A DNA stretch of 64,000 bases from Nocardioides sp. NBC_00368 (GCF_036090055.1 NZ_CP107970.1:5477001-5541000); one strand, 5' to 3'. Shown: positions 17,115 through 28,726, numbered from the stretch's first letter. A program made the numbers and translations. Notes: generated from the sequence alone by a model not told the origin.

Positions 17115-17206
17115 CGAGTCGGCTCGTTCTGACCGAAAACTCTGCCGAGTCGGCTCGTCATGACGAGCCGACTCGGCAGGGAATCGGGTCAGAACGAGCC
17201 GACTCG
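17115..17206. repeat. 92-bp nested palindrome between ahcY and mtrA
   Basis: Outer arms of 20 bp (17115-17134 and 17187-17206) are perfect reverse complements. Inside them lies a perfect 38-bp palindrome (17142-17179) with no loop. All four arm segments share the core GAGTCGGCTCGT. It could form a cruciform or a very stable hairpin and probably ends ahcY transcription. Confidence 0.8.
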
Positions 17207-17252
17207 CGCGTTGTGGGGGTGGCTCATGTGATGCGTCGCACGCACTGGGTGA

Positions 17253-17258
17253 CAGAAT
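17253..17258 (+). promoter_or_regulatory. -10 box (CAGAAT) of mtrA
   Basis: CAGAAT lies 7 nt upstream of ATG 17266 with no Shine-Dalgarno, consistent with a leaderless mtrA message. Confidence 0.5.
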
Positions 17259-17265
17259 CGGACAC

Positions 17266-17973
17266 ATGGCCGATCGCAGCGCTCCCGACCAGCCCGCCAA
17301 GGGAAAGGTCCTCGTCGTCGATGATGATGCCTCGCTGAGCGAGATGCTGGCGATCGTGCTGAGACAGGAGGGCTTCGACTCGCAGCTGGTCGCCCGCGGT
17401 GACCTGGCGCTGCCCGCGTTCCACGACTACAAGCCCGACGTGGTGCTGCTGGACCTCATGCTTCCCGGCATGGACGGCATCGAGGTGTGCAAGCAGATCC
17501 GCAAGGAGTCGGGCGTGCCGATCGTCATGCTCACCGCCAAGGGCGACACGGTCGACGTGGTCGTCGGGCTGGAGTCCGGGGCCGACGACTACGTGGTGAA
17601 GCCGTTCAAGCCCAAGGAGCTGATCGCCAGGATCCGGGCCCGGGTGCGCAGGCACGGCGAGTCGCTGCCCGAGGTCCTGGAGATCGGCGACCTCACCATC
17701 GACGTCGCCGGCCACCAGGTGACCCGCGAGGGCGAGCAGATCCAGCTCACCCCGCTGGAGTTCGACCTGCTCGAGTGCCTGGCCCGCAAGCCCCACCAGG
17801 TCTTCTCCCGCGAGGTGCTGCTGGAGCAGGTGTGGGGCTACCGCCACGCCGCCGACACCCGGCTGGTCAACGTGCACGTCCAGCGACTTCGCTCCAAGGT
17901 CGAGCACGACCCGGAGAACCCGGAGATCGTCGTCACCGTCCGTGGCGTCGGCTACAAGGCAGGGCCCGTGTGA
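17266..17973 (+). CDS. mtrA: Two-component response regulator MtrA
   Basis: This 235-residue OmpR/PhoB-type regulator has a receiver domain (about 14-125) with the acidic DDD pocket at 19-21, phospho-acceptor D63 in LLDLMLPG, LTAKGD and the conserved lysine in VVKPFKP. A winged-helix effector domain follows (about 140-233; LTPLEFDLLECLARKPHQVFSREVLL and RLVNVHVQRLRSKVE). In actinobacteria MtrA couples cell-wall remodelling, osmotic response and the cell cycle, and is essential in M. tuberculosis. It overlaps mtrB (GTGTGA) and is followed by lpqB, the complete conserved operon. Confidence 0.96.
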   Translation: MADRSAPDQPAKGKVLVVDDDASLSEMLAIVLRQEGFDSQLVARGDLALPAFHDYKPDVVLLDLMLPGMDGIEVCKQIRKESGVPIVMLTAKGDTVDVVVGLESGADDYVVKPFKPKELIARIRARVRRHGESLPEVLEIGDLTIDVAGHQVTREGEQIQLTPLEFDLLECLARKPHQVFSREVLLEQVWGYRHAADTRLVNVHVQRLRSKVEHDPENPEIVVTVRGVGYKAGPV

Positions 17974-19586
17974 CACTCCAGCAGGTCCTCCGCGCAGCCG
18001 CCCGGACGCCCAAGAAGCTCCTGACCACCTGGCGCCGGTCGATCCAGACCCGCGTCGTGGTCTACACCGTGCTGCTCACCGCGGCCGCGGTCAGCCTGGT
18101 CGGGCTGATCCTGCTCGACCAGATCGGCGACGAGCTGGTCCAGGACCGGGTCGCGGCGGCGAAGGCGGAGGCATCCGAGGAGCTCTCCGCGGCCCGCTCC
18201 AGCATCGTGGAGACCTCCGGCGCCAACGGGGGCACCCCGCTGCAGCGCAACGACCTGGGCGACCCGATCATCCAGCGCAGCCTCTCCCGGGGCTACGGCG
18301 TGGTCATGGCCGGACCGGTGACGTCGACCTCCGGCCGGATCAGCGACGACGGTGTCGAGTGGACACCCGGTGTGGACGTACGCAGCGTCCCGCGGGTCCT
18401 GGAGGACCGGTTCCAGGCGATCCGCGCCGAGCCGGCCTGGACCTACACCCGGATCTCCTACGACGACGGCGAGCGTTCCTCGACCCCCGGCATCGTGATC
18501 GGGTCGCAGCTGGAGCTCCACGACGACACCTACAACCTCTACTTCCTGTTCCCGATGGACCAGGAGCAGGAGACGCTCGGCGTGATCACCCGCGGGCTGC
18601 TGGCCGCCGGTGCGATCCTGATCCTGCTGATCGGCGCCGGCAGCTGGATCGTGACCCGTCATGTCGTCACGCCCATCCGGATCGCCCGCCGGACCGCGGA
18701 GCGGCTCGCCGCCGGCCGCCTCGAGGAGCGGATGGTCGTCCGCGGCGAGGACGACCTCACCGGCCTGGCGATCTCGTTCAACCAGATGGCCAGCGGTCTG
18801 CAGAACCAGATCCGGCAGCTTGAGCACCTCTCCCGGGTGCAACGACGGTTCAGCTCGGACGTCTCCCACGAGCTGCGTACGCCGCTGACCACCGTCCGCA
18901 TGGCCAGCGACGTCCTCCACGAGGCCAGGGACACGTTCGACGCGCCGACGGCCCGGGCGGCCGAGCTGCTGCAGACCGAGCTGGACCGGTTCGAGACGCT
19001 TCTGGGCGACCTGCTCGAGATCAGCCGCTTCGACGCCGGAGCCGCGGTGCTCGACCTCTACGACACCGACCTGACCGCGCTGGCCCAGGCCGTCGTGGAG
19101 GCATACGAGCCGCTGGCCGCCAAGCGCGACATCGAGCTGAAGGTGGTCGCCCCCGACCATCCGTGCATCGCTCAGGTCGACCATCGCCGGGTCGAGCGGA
19201 TCGTCCGCAACCTGGTGGCCAACGCCACCGACCACGCGCTCGTGGGGCAGACCGTCACCATCCGGGTCGACAGCGATGAGCACGCGGCCGCGCTGACCGT
19301 CCGCGACCACGGTGTCGGGCTCGCCCCGGGGGAGACCGCTCTGGTCTTCAACCGGTTCTGGCGGGCCGATCCCGCCCGTGACCGCTCCAGCGGCGGCACC
19401 GGCCTCGGCCTGTCGATCTCGCTCGAGGACGCCCACCTCCACGGCGGCTGGCTGCAGGCCTGGGGTCGCCCGGACCAGGGAGCACAGTTCCGGCTCACCC
19501 TCCCGCGCTACGCCGGGGCCGCGCTACGACACAGCCCGCTCCCGCTGGTCCCGGCGGACGTCCGAGACACCCTGGAGGCATCATGA
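17970..19586 (+). CDS. mtrB: Sensor histidine kinase MtrB
   Basis: This 538-residue membrane kinase has TM1 at about residues 29-50, an extracytoplasmic sensor of ~140 residues, TM2 at about 202-225 (LLAAGAILILLIGAGSW), HAMP to ~285, HisKA with the phosphorylated histidine in SSDVSHELRTPLTTVRM (about 293-309), and HATPase_c with NLVANATDHA and GGTGLGLSIS near 475. It phosphorylates MtrA. The GTG start overlaps the end of mtrA by 4 bp; a longer in-frame reading inside mtrA is a shadow. The stop overlaps lpqB by 4 bp. Confidence 0.95.
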   Translation: MTLQQVLRAAARTPKKLLTTWRRSIQTRVVVYTVLLTAAAVSLVGLILLDQIGDELVQDRVAAAKAEASEELSAARSSIVETSGANGGTPLQRNDLGDPIIQRSLSRGYGVVMAGPVTSTSGRISDDGVEWTPGVDVRSVPRVLEDRFQAIRAEPAWTYTRISYDDGERSSTPGIVIGSQLELHDDTYNLYFLFPMDQEQETLGVITRGLLAAGAILILLIGAGSWIVTRHVVTPIRIARRTAERLAAGRLEERMVVRGEDDLTGLAISFNQMASGLQNQIRQLEHLSRVQRRFSSDVSHELRTPLTTVRMASDVLHEARDTFDAPTARAAELLQTELDRFETLLGDLLEISRFDAGAAVLDLYDTDLTALAQAVVEAYEPLAAKRDIELKVVAPDHPCIAQVDHRRVERIVRNLVANATDHALVGQTVTIRVDSDEHAAALTVRDHGVGLAPGETALVFNRFWRADPARDRSSGGTGLGLSISLEDAHLHGGWLQAWGRPDQGAQFRLTLPRYAGAALRHSPLPLVPADVRDTLEAS

Positions 19587-21301
19587 GGTCCTTCTTCGCC
19601 GTCGTCCTGGCCGCGGTCGTGCTCCTCGCCTCGGCGTGCTCGAGCGTGCCCGATTCCGGACCGGTGCAGCGCGTCGACCTGGCCGCGCCGGCTGCGCCGG
19701 GAGAACTCATTCCTTACAACCCCGGCGCGCCACGTGAGGGAGCGTCCCCGGGGGAGATCGTCGACGGGTTCCTGGACGCCATGAAGGCGACCCCGATGAG
19801 CACGGCTTATGCCCGCCGTTACCTCACCACGGACGCAGCGATGAACTGGGCGCCGGCCGGCCGCACCCTGGTCTACGGCGAACGCAGCACCCACGCCGTC
19901 TCCTCGCCTCAGGTCTCGGTTGAGCTGGAGGACGCCGGCTGGATCGACGAGCGCGGCGTTTGGAGGGGTGCGCTGGGCGCCTCACAGGCGATCCTCGACT
20001 TCGAGCTGACCCGGACCAGGGGGGAATGGCGGATCAGCTCGGCCCCGAACACCCTGGTGGTCGACGAGGACTGGTTCCTGAGCCATTTCGCCCGCAGCAG
20101 TCTCTACTACGTCGAGCCGACCGGCCGCACCTTGGTGCCGGAGCCGATCTTCGCCCCCCGCGGTGCGTCGTACGCCACGACCCTCGTCTCCAGCCTGCTG
20201 AGCGGCCCGGGGGAGGAGGAGCAAGGCGTGATCCGCAGCGCGCTCCCGGCCGCGGCCGACGAGCCGCGCTCGGTGGACGTACGCGACGGGGTCGCCGAGG
20301 TCGACCTGGCCGGTGACCTGAGCGACTTCAGCTCCGAGGACCTCCAGCTCATGGGCGCCCAGCTGGCCTGGACCCTGCGCCAGGACGCGAGCGTGGAACG
20401 CATCCGGCTCACGATCGACGGCGAGCCGGTGGTGCTGCCGGGCTACGGGGACACGTTCAACGTCGACAGCGGCGGAGGCTACGACCCCAACGGCACTTCG
20501 GCCAGGGTCGATCTCTACGCGCTGCGCGACGGTGCCCTGGTGACCAGCACCGGCGAGAACGGCGACCCGTGGGTGCCGGTCCTCGGCGGCTGGGCGGACT
20601 CGCACGGCGTGACCGACGTCGCCGTCGACGCCTCCAACTCGAGCGCTGCCGCGATCACCGCCGACCGCACCGGCGTCCTCGTCGGAAAGCTGGCCAGCGA
20701 CGGCGAGATCACCGAGGCGCCGGTGCGCGGCACTCGGCTGCTCAGGCCCTCCTGGGACCTCGCCGGCAGGCTGTGGCTGGTCGACAAGGACTCGACCGGC
20801 GCCCGGGTGATGTACGTCGACGGCGACCGCCGCGTCCGCGTCGCCATCCCTGGGGTCACCGGCGAGAACGTGACCCGGTTCCTGGTCTCGCGCGACGGCA
20901 CCCGGTTCGTCGCGGTGATCGACGGCCTGTCCTCGGACCGGATCGTCGTCAGCCGGCTGCAGGCGACCTCCAAGGGCCAGATCACGTCCGGGACGTCGGC
21001 GGTCCTGCTGCCGCACCCGGATTCCGCGACCATGCGGGTCACCGACATCGCCTGGACCTCGCCGACCACGATCGTCGCGGTGCAGCAGATCAGCTCGACC
21101 GCGCTCTTCCAGTCGGTCTCGCTCGACGGCGCGCCCAGCGGTGAGCGCTACACGCTCAGCGACCGGGTCACCGGCGTCGTCGGCTCCCCGGTCGCCTCGG
21201 CCCGCCTCTACGCCGTCTCCGGTACCACCCTGCTGGACCCGCTCGACCGGTTCGACCTCGGCATGCCGTCGAACATCTCCGACGTCACCTACCAGGGCTG
21301 A
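19583..21301 (+). CDS. lpqB: Lipoprotein LpqB, GerMN domain
   Basis: This 572-residue lipoprotein is predicted to sit on the outer face of the membrane. The lipobox LASAC puts the modified cysteine at residue 19. An N-terminal LpqB domain and a GerMN domain (about 190-290, with LVSSLLSGP and SVERIRLTIDGEPV) are followed by a beta-propeller-like C-terminal part. LpqB modulates MtrB activity in mycobacteria. The ATG lies inside the mtrB stop (ATGA), so the three genes are translationally coupled. Confidence 0.93.
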   Translation: MRSFFAVVLAAVVLLASACSSVPDSGPVQRVDLAAPAAPGELIPYNPGAPREGASPGEIVDGFLDAMKATPMSTAYARRYLTTDAAMNWAPAGRTLVYGERSTHAVSSPQVSVELEDAGWIDERGVWRGALGASQAILDFELTRTRGEWRISSAPNTLVVDEDWFLSHFARSSLYYVEPTGRTLVPEPIFAPRGASYATTLVSSLLSGPGEEEQGVIRSALPAAADEPRSVDVRDGVAEVDLAGDLSDFSSEDLQLMGAQLAWTLRQDASVERIRLTIDGEPVVLPGYGDTFNVDSGGGYDPNGTSARVDLYALRDGALVTSTGENGDPWVPVLGGWADSHGVTDVAVDASNSSAAAITADRTGVLVGKLASDGEITEAPVRGTRLLRPSWDLAGRLWLVDKDSTGARVMYVDGDRRVRVAIPGVTGENVTRFLVSRDGTRFVAVIDGLSSDRIVVSRLQATSKGQITSGTSAVLLPHPDSATMRVTDIAWTSPTTIVAVQQISSTALFQSVSLDGAPSGERYTLSDRVTGVVGSPVASARLYAVSGTTLLDPLDRFDLGMPSNISDVTYQG

Positions 21302-21373
21302 TTCTCCACAGACTTCTCCACAGGTACGCAGCACCCGGTTGCCCTACGGCGGCCTCCCTGGTCGACTCGCCCC

Positions 21374-22090
21374 ATGAGCCTTCGAGCCGACCTCGCCGAC
21401 GCCTGGCACGACCTGGTCGTCGGCGGCCGCTGCATCGGCTGCGAACGACCGGGCCGCCTGCTCTGCCACGACTGCCGCACCGCGCTCCCCGACCGCGCCC
21501 GGTCGAGCCCACCGAGCCCGGCGCCGCCGGGCATCGTGCCGGCTTTCGCGGCAGGGCCCTACGAGGGCACCCTCAAGCAGCTCGTCATCGGGCTCAAGGA
21601 GCACCAGCTCCTCGGTCTGCGCCGACCGCTGGCCGGGCTGCTCGCGCTCTCCGTCCTCGAGGCGATGGCGCAGACCGGTGCGGGTCCCACGATCCTGGTG
21701 CCGGTGCCGTCGCGGCCGGCCTCGGTGCGGGAGCGCGGCCTGGACAGCACCTCGGCGATCACCGGCCGGGCAGCCGCGATGCTGAGGCGGCACGGCGTCG
21801 GCGTACGCCACCACCGGCTGCTGCGCACCAGACCGGGCGTCGCGGACCAGGCCGGCCTCGACTCACGGCAGCGGCAGGCCAACCTGGCCGGGTCGATCAC
21901 CTGCCCGGCGTCCGGCATCCGGACACTTGCCAGAACGATCCCGCGGGCGAGGTTCATCGTCTGCGACGACGTGATCACCACCGGCGCGACCGCGCGGGAG
22001 GCTCAACGAGCGCTGGAATCGGTCGGTCTGGAGGTGACGGCGATCGCGACCGTGGCGGCCACCCAGCGTCGGTCTCGCGTTCAAATGTAG
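21374..22090 (+). CDS. comF: ComF family phosphoribosyltransferase-like protein
   Basis: This 238-residue protein has an N-terminal zinc-finger-like CIGC-x8-CHDC (about residues 20-33) and a C-terminal type I phosphoribosyltransferase fold whose PRPP loop is VCDDVITTGATARE (about 196-209). ComF proteins serve DNA uptake in naturally competent bacteria; in actinobacteria the role is unproven. It follows lpqB by 72 bp as in M. tuberculosis (Rv3242c). The region before it contains repeated CTCCACAG but no clear ribosome site. Confidence 0.85.
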   Translation: MSLRADLADAWHDLVVGGRCIGCERPGRLLCHDCRTALPDRARSSPPSPAPPGIVPAFAAGPYEGTLKQLVIGLKEHQLLGLRRPLAGLLALSVLEAMAQTGAGPTILVPVPSRPASVRERGLDSTSAITGRAAAMLRRHGVGVRHHRLLRTRPGVADQAGLDSRQRQANLAGSITCPASGIRTLARTIPRARFIVCDDVITTGATAREAQRALESVGLEVTAIATVAATQRRSRVQM

Positions 22091-22149
22091 GAAACCACCA
22101 TGTAATTCTGTTGAAGGCCTTTCATGGGGAACATCGGCGAACTACCGTC

Positions 22150-22440
22150 ACTACATGGAGTCCGCCTGGGTCCGTGGTTGCGTCGCAGGGAGGTCCGCAT
22201 TGCGGGCATCCGAGCGGCAAGCCGATGCCAGTCGCAGGCGAAACGGTCCACGTAACCCTGGAGACAGGGGATCACGGTGCGGCTTAGAGATAAGTCCTGC
22301 CCCTGCCCTCCCGTCAGATACGGGAACCAGCAGGGAGAAGGTGGAGTGGCATCAAGCTGCTAAGCCTCTGCAGGCGGTTGTGGGGTCGAAGACCAGGTCG
22401 GCCGGGCGGACTCCGTACCCCGGAGGTCACATGCGCTGAC
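22150..22440 (+). ncRNA. Candidate raiA-motif structured RNA upstream of hpf
   Basis: The 390-bp stretch between comF and hpf has no credible gene. From about 22150 it is packed with short hairpins, including CCCTG-GAGA-CAGGG (22254-22267), CCCGT/ACGGG around CAGAT (22306-22320) inside a larger CCTGC...GCAGG pairing, and TCCG/CGGA near 22410. The raiA RNA motif is a large structured RNA known upstream of raiA/hpf genes in Actinobacteria and Firmicutes, and both position and size fit. I have not matched it against the covariance model, so identity is inferred. The upstream -10-like TACCGT at 22143-22148 could serve as promoter. Confidence 0.55.
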
Positions 22441-22481
22441 CATCCGGGATCCCGCCAACCCCGAAACACCGGGAGGTACCC

Positions 22482-23123
22482 ATGGAAGTTGTCGTCACGG
22501 CCCGCAACGCCGAGGTCTCAGACCGCTATCGCGCTCACGTAGCAGAGAAGCTCGCGAAGCTCGAGAAGCACGACCACCGGATCATCAGAATCAACGTGGA
22601 GGTCGACAACGAGCCCAACCCGCGCCAGCACAAGGGCGCCGTACACGTCGAGCTCACTGCGTACTCGAAGGGTCCGGTCATCCGGGCCGAGGCGTGTGCC
22701 GAGGACAAGATGGGGGCGCTGGACCTGGCTGTCGACAAGATGGCTTCCCAGATGCGCCGCGCCGCTGACCGCCGCAGGGTCCACCGCGGCCGTCGTACGC
22801 CGGTTTCCGTGGGACAGGCACTGGCGGGCATCGAGCCCGACGGCCTGGCCACGACGTCCGAGTCGGAGCAGTTCGAGGAGGAGGAGATCCGGGAGCACCA
22901 GGTCGGACCGATCACCGTGACGGGGGAGGGGCCCTTGGTGGTCCGGGAGAAGACGCACACCGCGGAGCCGATGACGCTCGACCAGGCCCTCTACGAGATG
23001 GAGCTGGTCGGCCACGACTTCTACCTCTACATCGACAAGGACTCGACGAGGCCCTCGGTCGTCTACCGCCGGAGGGGATACGACTACGGGGTGATCGCGC
23101 TCAACCGCGCAGACCTCGTCTGA
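22482..23123 (+). CDS. hpf: Long-form ribosome hibernation promoting factor
   Basis: This 213-residue protein has an N-terminal RaiA/HPF domain (about 1-100; MEVVVTARNAEVSDRYRAHV start, basic RRAADRRRVHRGRR end), an acidic linker (about 125-145) and the C-terminal dimerisation domain of long HPFs (about 155-210; MTLDQALYEMELVGHDFYLY, VVYRRRGYDYGVIAL). It pairs 70S ribosomes into inactive 100S dimers or silences them in stationary phase and hypoxia. A GGGAGGT ribosome site precedes the ATG. The gene follows a long structured leader and ends at its own terminator. Confidence 0.95.
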   Translation: MEVVVTARNAEVSDRYRAHVAEKLAKLEKHDHRIIRINVEVDNEPNPRQHKGAVHVELTAYSKGPVIRAEACAEDKMGALDLAVDKMASQMRRAADRRRVHRGRRTPVSVGQALAGIEPDGLATTSESEQFEEEEIREHQVGPITVTGEGPLVVREKTHTAEPMTLDQALYEMELVGHDFYLYIDKDSTRPSVVYRRRGYDYGVIALNRADLV

Positions 23124-23143
23124 ACGCTGCCCACAAGCACGTC

Positions 23144-23184
23144 GGCCGGGACTTTTCCATCCCTCAGATGGATGAGTCCCGGCC
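23144..23184 (+). terminator. Terminator after hpf
   Basis: GGCCGGGACT (23144-23153) pairs with AGTCCCGGCC (23175-23184), with inner TCCAT/ATGGA continuing the stem. The T tract is short. Confidence 0.65.
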
Positions 23185-23224
23185 ATTCCCTCATGTGTCA
23201 TGGGATACGTGCCATGATGCATTC

Positions 23225-23905
23225 GTGTCATCTACATCTGGTGCCGATCGTGAGCCGGTCCGCGTCTTGGTTGTCGACGACCAGGAGCTCTTCCGAAGAG
23301 GACTGGTCGCGCTGCTGGCGAGCGAGCCCGGGATCGAGGTCATCGGTGAGGCGACCAACGGCATCGAGGGCACCGAGCGAGCTGCGGCTTCGGCGCCCGA
23401 CGTCGTGCTGCTCGACGTACGGATGCCCAAGCAGACCGGGCTGGAGGCCTGCGTCGCCATCAAGGAGGCCGTCCCCTCGGCCAACATCATCATGCTGACC
23501 GTCTCCGACGAGGAGGCCGACCTCTACGACGCGGTCAAGGCCGGCGCGATGGGCTACCTCCTCAAGGACTCCTCGATCGACCAGGTCGCCCAGGCGATCC
23601 GCGTGGTCGCCGACGGCCAGTCCCTGATCAGCCCCTCCATGGCGGTCAAGCTGATGGAGGAGTTCAAGCAGATGTCCCGGCCGGACCGCTCCCCGGTCCC
23701 CGGCCCCAAGCTCACCGATCGCGAGCTGGAGGTCCTCGGCCTGGTCGCCAAGGGCCTCAACAACCGCGAGATCGCCAAGCGGCTGTTCATCTCCGAGAAC
23801 ACCGTCAAGAACCACGTACGCAACATCCTGGAGAAGCTGCAGGCCCACTCGCGCATGGAGGCGGTCATGTACGCCGTGCGCCAGAAGCTCCTCAACGTCG
23901 ACTGA
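23225..23905 (+). CDS. NarL/FixJ-family response regulator (orphan)
   Basis: This 226-residue protein has a receiver domain with acidic DD at 18-19, phospho-acceptor D64 in LLDVRMPKQTG and the lysine in GYLLKDSS, then a LuxR-type helix-turn-helix near the end (LTDRELEVLGLVAKGLNNREIAKRLF; ENTVKNHVRNILEKL). No partner kinase is adjacent. The same type of orphan regulator sits between hpf and secA in Streptomyces. GTG 23225 is preferred over a longer reading from 23168 because a CATGAT box preceded by TGC (extended -10) ends 6 nt before it and the longer start lies in the hpf terminator. Confidence 0.88.
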   Translation: MSSTSGADREPVRVLVVDDQELFRRGLVALLASEPGIEVIGEATNGIEGTERAAASAPDVVLLDVRMPKQTGLEACVAIKEAVPSANIIMLTVSDEEADLYDAVKAGAMGYLLKDSSIDQVAQAIRVVADGQSLISPSMAVKLMEEFKQMSRPDRSPVPGPKLTDRELEVLGLVAKGLNNREIAKRLFISENTVKNHVRNILEKLQAHSRMEAVMYAVRQKLLNVD

Positions 23906-23987
23906 GCTGCTAGGTTGACGCCAGCGTCGCGTGCCGGTGACAGACCGTGTCAGGCATGGAGGCGCCGGACACGAAGGAGCACGACTG

Positions 23988-24020
23988 ATGTTGTCGTCCC
24001 CTTCGCCCTCACGTGACTGA
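23988..24020 (+). CDS. Candidate 10-codon leader ORF overlapping the hemerythrin gene start
   Basis: An AAGGAGC site (23974-23980) is well placed for the ATG at 23988, which encodes only MLSSPSPSRD before a TGA at 24018-24020. That stop overlaps the GTG start of the hemerythrin gene in another frame. It is either a coupling mini-cistron or the remnant of a frameshifted start. Confidence 0.35.
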   Translation: MLSSPSPSRD

Positions 24021-24483
24021 GGGCGAGAAGACCAGGCTGATCGCCTGGGCAGATGAGATGCGGCGGGTCCACGACCGGCTGCGCACGGCACTGCGAGTGA
24101 CGCAGGAGGCCATCGCCGCGGGAGATCCCGCCGAACCCGCGGCTCGCGACCTGCTGCTGTTCTGCCACGGGTTCTGTACGGCCCTGACCGGCCACCACGA
24201 GGGTGAGGACCGCTCGCTGTTCCCGGCGATCGCCCGAGCCCATCCCGAGCTGCGCGAGACCATCCGCCAGCTCGAGCAGGACCACTCCATGATCGGCCAT
24301 CTCCTCGGCGGCCTCCAGGCCGCCGTCGATAGGGCCGCCACCCCCGAGGACCTCGGCAAGCACCTCGACGGCATCTCGGCGATCATGGAGTCCCACTTCC
24401 GCTTCGAGGAGCGCAAGCTGTTGAGCGTGCTCGAGGCCGTCGAGCTGGACGCGGACGTGGGCGAGGTCTTCGGCCCGCTGTGA
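24013..24483 (+). CDS. Hemerythrin HHE-domain protein
   Basis: This 156-residue four-helix protein carries the di-iron ligand pattern: H20 in RRVHDRL, HHEGED near residue 61, QDHSMIGHLL near 94 and ESHFRFEE near 130. Such proteins bind O2, NO or sense redox state. There is no in-frame start upstream of GTG 24013 because of a TGA at 23986, and this GTG has no near ribosome site; the good site upstream belongs to a 10-codon frame. A strong terminator follows at 24501. Confidence 0.8.
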   Translation: MTEGEKTRLIAWADEMRRVHDRLRTALRVTQEAIAAGDPAEPAARDLLLFCHGFCTALTGHHEGEDRSLFPAIARAHPELRETIRQLEQDHSMIGHLLGGLQAAVDRAATPEDLGKHLDGISAIMESHFRFEERKLLSVLEAVELDADVGEVFGPL

Positions 24484-24500
24484 CCCGCGGTCGGGCGATG

Positions 24501-24537
24501 GAGCCGGTTCCGGACGGGAGTTGTCCGGAACCGGCTC
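24501..24537 (+). terminator. Terminator after the hemerythrin gene
   Basis: A 15-bp perfect stem (24501-24515 with 24523-24537) surrounds a GGGAGTT loop and abuts the -10 box of the next gene. Confidence 0.75.
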
Positions 24538-24543
24538 TAGAGT
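24538..24543 (+). promoter_or_regulatory. -10 box (TAGAGT) of the YcaQ-type gene
   Basis: TAGAGT ends 7 nt before GTG 24551. The terminator stem immediately upstream occupies the space of the spacer and -35. Confidence 0.55.
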
Positions 24544-24550
24544 CGGACTC

Positions 24551-25762
24551 GTGCCCCGCTCACAGACACTCAGCCGCTCCCAGGCCCGCCGGATCGCGCT
24601 GGCGGCGCAGGGCTTCGCCGACAAGCCCCACAGCACGCCCACGATGCGTACGTTCCAGCGCACGCTGGAGCGCACCGGGGTCCTCCAGGTCGACTCGGTC
24701 AACGTCCTGCAGCGCGCGCACTACATGCCGCTCTACAGCCGGATGGGGGCGTACGACACCGGGCTGCTGCACCGCGCCAGCAGGGGCCGTCGCGACCGGC
24801 GGATGGTCGAGTACTGGGCCCACGTGCAGGCGTTCATGCCGGTCGAGCTGTGGCCGCACATGCAGTGGCGGATGGACCACTACCGCGCCCAGAAGGGCTC
24901 CAAGTGGTGGGGGAGCGTGCCGGACGGGATGAAGGAGAAGGTGCTCGCGCTGGTGGCCGAGCAGGGGGCGCTCACCGCTCGCGAGGCGGCCAAGGCGCTC
25001 GACGACGCCGGCCCGCAGACCAAGGACCACTGGGGCTGGAACTGGTCCGACTCGCGCAAGACCCTCGACATCCTCTACATGTTCGGCGAGCTGGCGATCT
25101 CGCATCGCAACGACCAGTTCGAGGTCGCCTACGACCTGCCCGAGCGCGTCATCCCGCGGGTCCACCTGGACGCGCCGACGCCGTCGAAGGAGGAGGCTCA
25201 CCGCGAGCTCGTACGCCGCGCCGCGAGGTCCCACGGAGTCGGCACCGCCAAGGACATCGCCGACTACTTCCGGATGCGCGTGGACGACACGACACGCGCA
25301 CTGAACGAGCTCATCGACGCCGGCGAGGTGGAGCCGGTGGTGGTCGAGGGCATCCGCAAGCAGGCGTACCTCTTCTCAGGGTCCCGCCTCCCGCGCCGCA
25401 TCGACGCCCGGGCGTTGCTGAGCCCGTTCGACCCGCTGGTCTGGGAGCGGGAGCGCACCGAGGCGCTCTTCGACTTCTTCTACCGGATCGAGATCTACAC
25501 GCCGGCCCCGAAGCGGGTCCATGGCTACTACGTGCTCCCGTTCCTCCTCGGCGAGCACATCGTCGGCCGGGTCGACCTCAAGGCCGACCGCAAGAACGGA
25601 ATCCTCCAGGTCAAGGGCGCCTTCGCCGAGCCGCACGCCCCCGTGGAGACGGCCGTGGAGCTGGCCGCCGAGCTGGAGCGGCTGGCCGGTTGGCTGGGCC
25701 TGGACGTCGTCGCGGTCGATCCCAAGGGCGACCTGGCGCCGCTCCTTGCGCCGTTGGTGTGA
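24551..25762 (+). CDS. YcaQ/AlkX-family DNA glycosylase (winged-helix, HTH_42)
   Basis: This 403-residue protein matches the YcaQ family, whose E. coli member unhooks DNA interstrand crosslinks. The N-terminus SRSQARRIALAAQGF and the segment VLQVDSVNVLQRAHY (about 49-63) contain the Q-V-D triad corresponding to the catalytic Q-hydrophobic-D motif of the YcaQ branch. Winged-helix modules follow (about 130-290), then a beta domain with YYVLPFLLGEHIVGRVDLKADR near 335. The GTG at 24551 follows a -10 box directly; a reading ten codons longer crosses the terminator. It probably protects against alkylating crosslinkers. Confidence 0.82.
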   Translation: MPRSQTLSRSQARRIALAAQGFADKPHSTPTMRTFQRTLERTGVLQVDSVNVLQRAHYMPLYSRMGAYDTGLLHRASRGRRDRRMVEYWAHVQAFMPVELWPHMQWRMDHYRAQKGSKWWGSVPDGMKEKVLALVAEQGALTAREAAKALDDAGPQTKDHWGWNWSDSRKTLDILYMFGELAISHRNDQFEVAYDLPERVIPRVHLDAPTPSKEEAHRELVRRAARSHGVGTAKDIADYFRMRVDDTTRALNELIDAGEVEPVVVEGIRKQAYLFSGSRLPRRIDARALLSPFDPLVWERERTEALFDFFYRIEIYTPAPKRVHGYYVLPFLLGEHIVGRVDLKADRKNGILQVKGAFAEPHAPVETAVELAAELERLAGWLGLDVVAVDPKGDLAPLLAPLV

Positions 25763-25828
25763 GCAGGCGACCGGCAGGTGGGTAGAGTGAGCGTGCTATC
25801 TGTCTGCCGCTAGTAGGAGCCCGCCACC

Positions 25829-28726
<2,898 letters not shown>

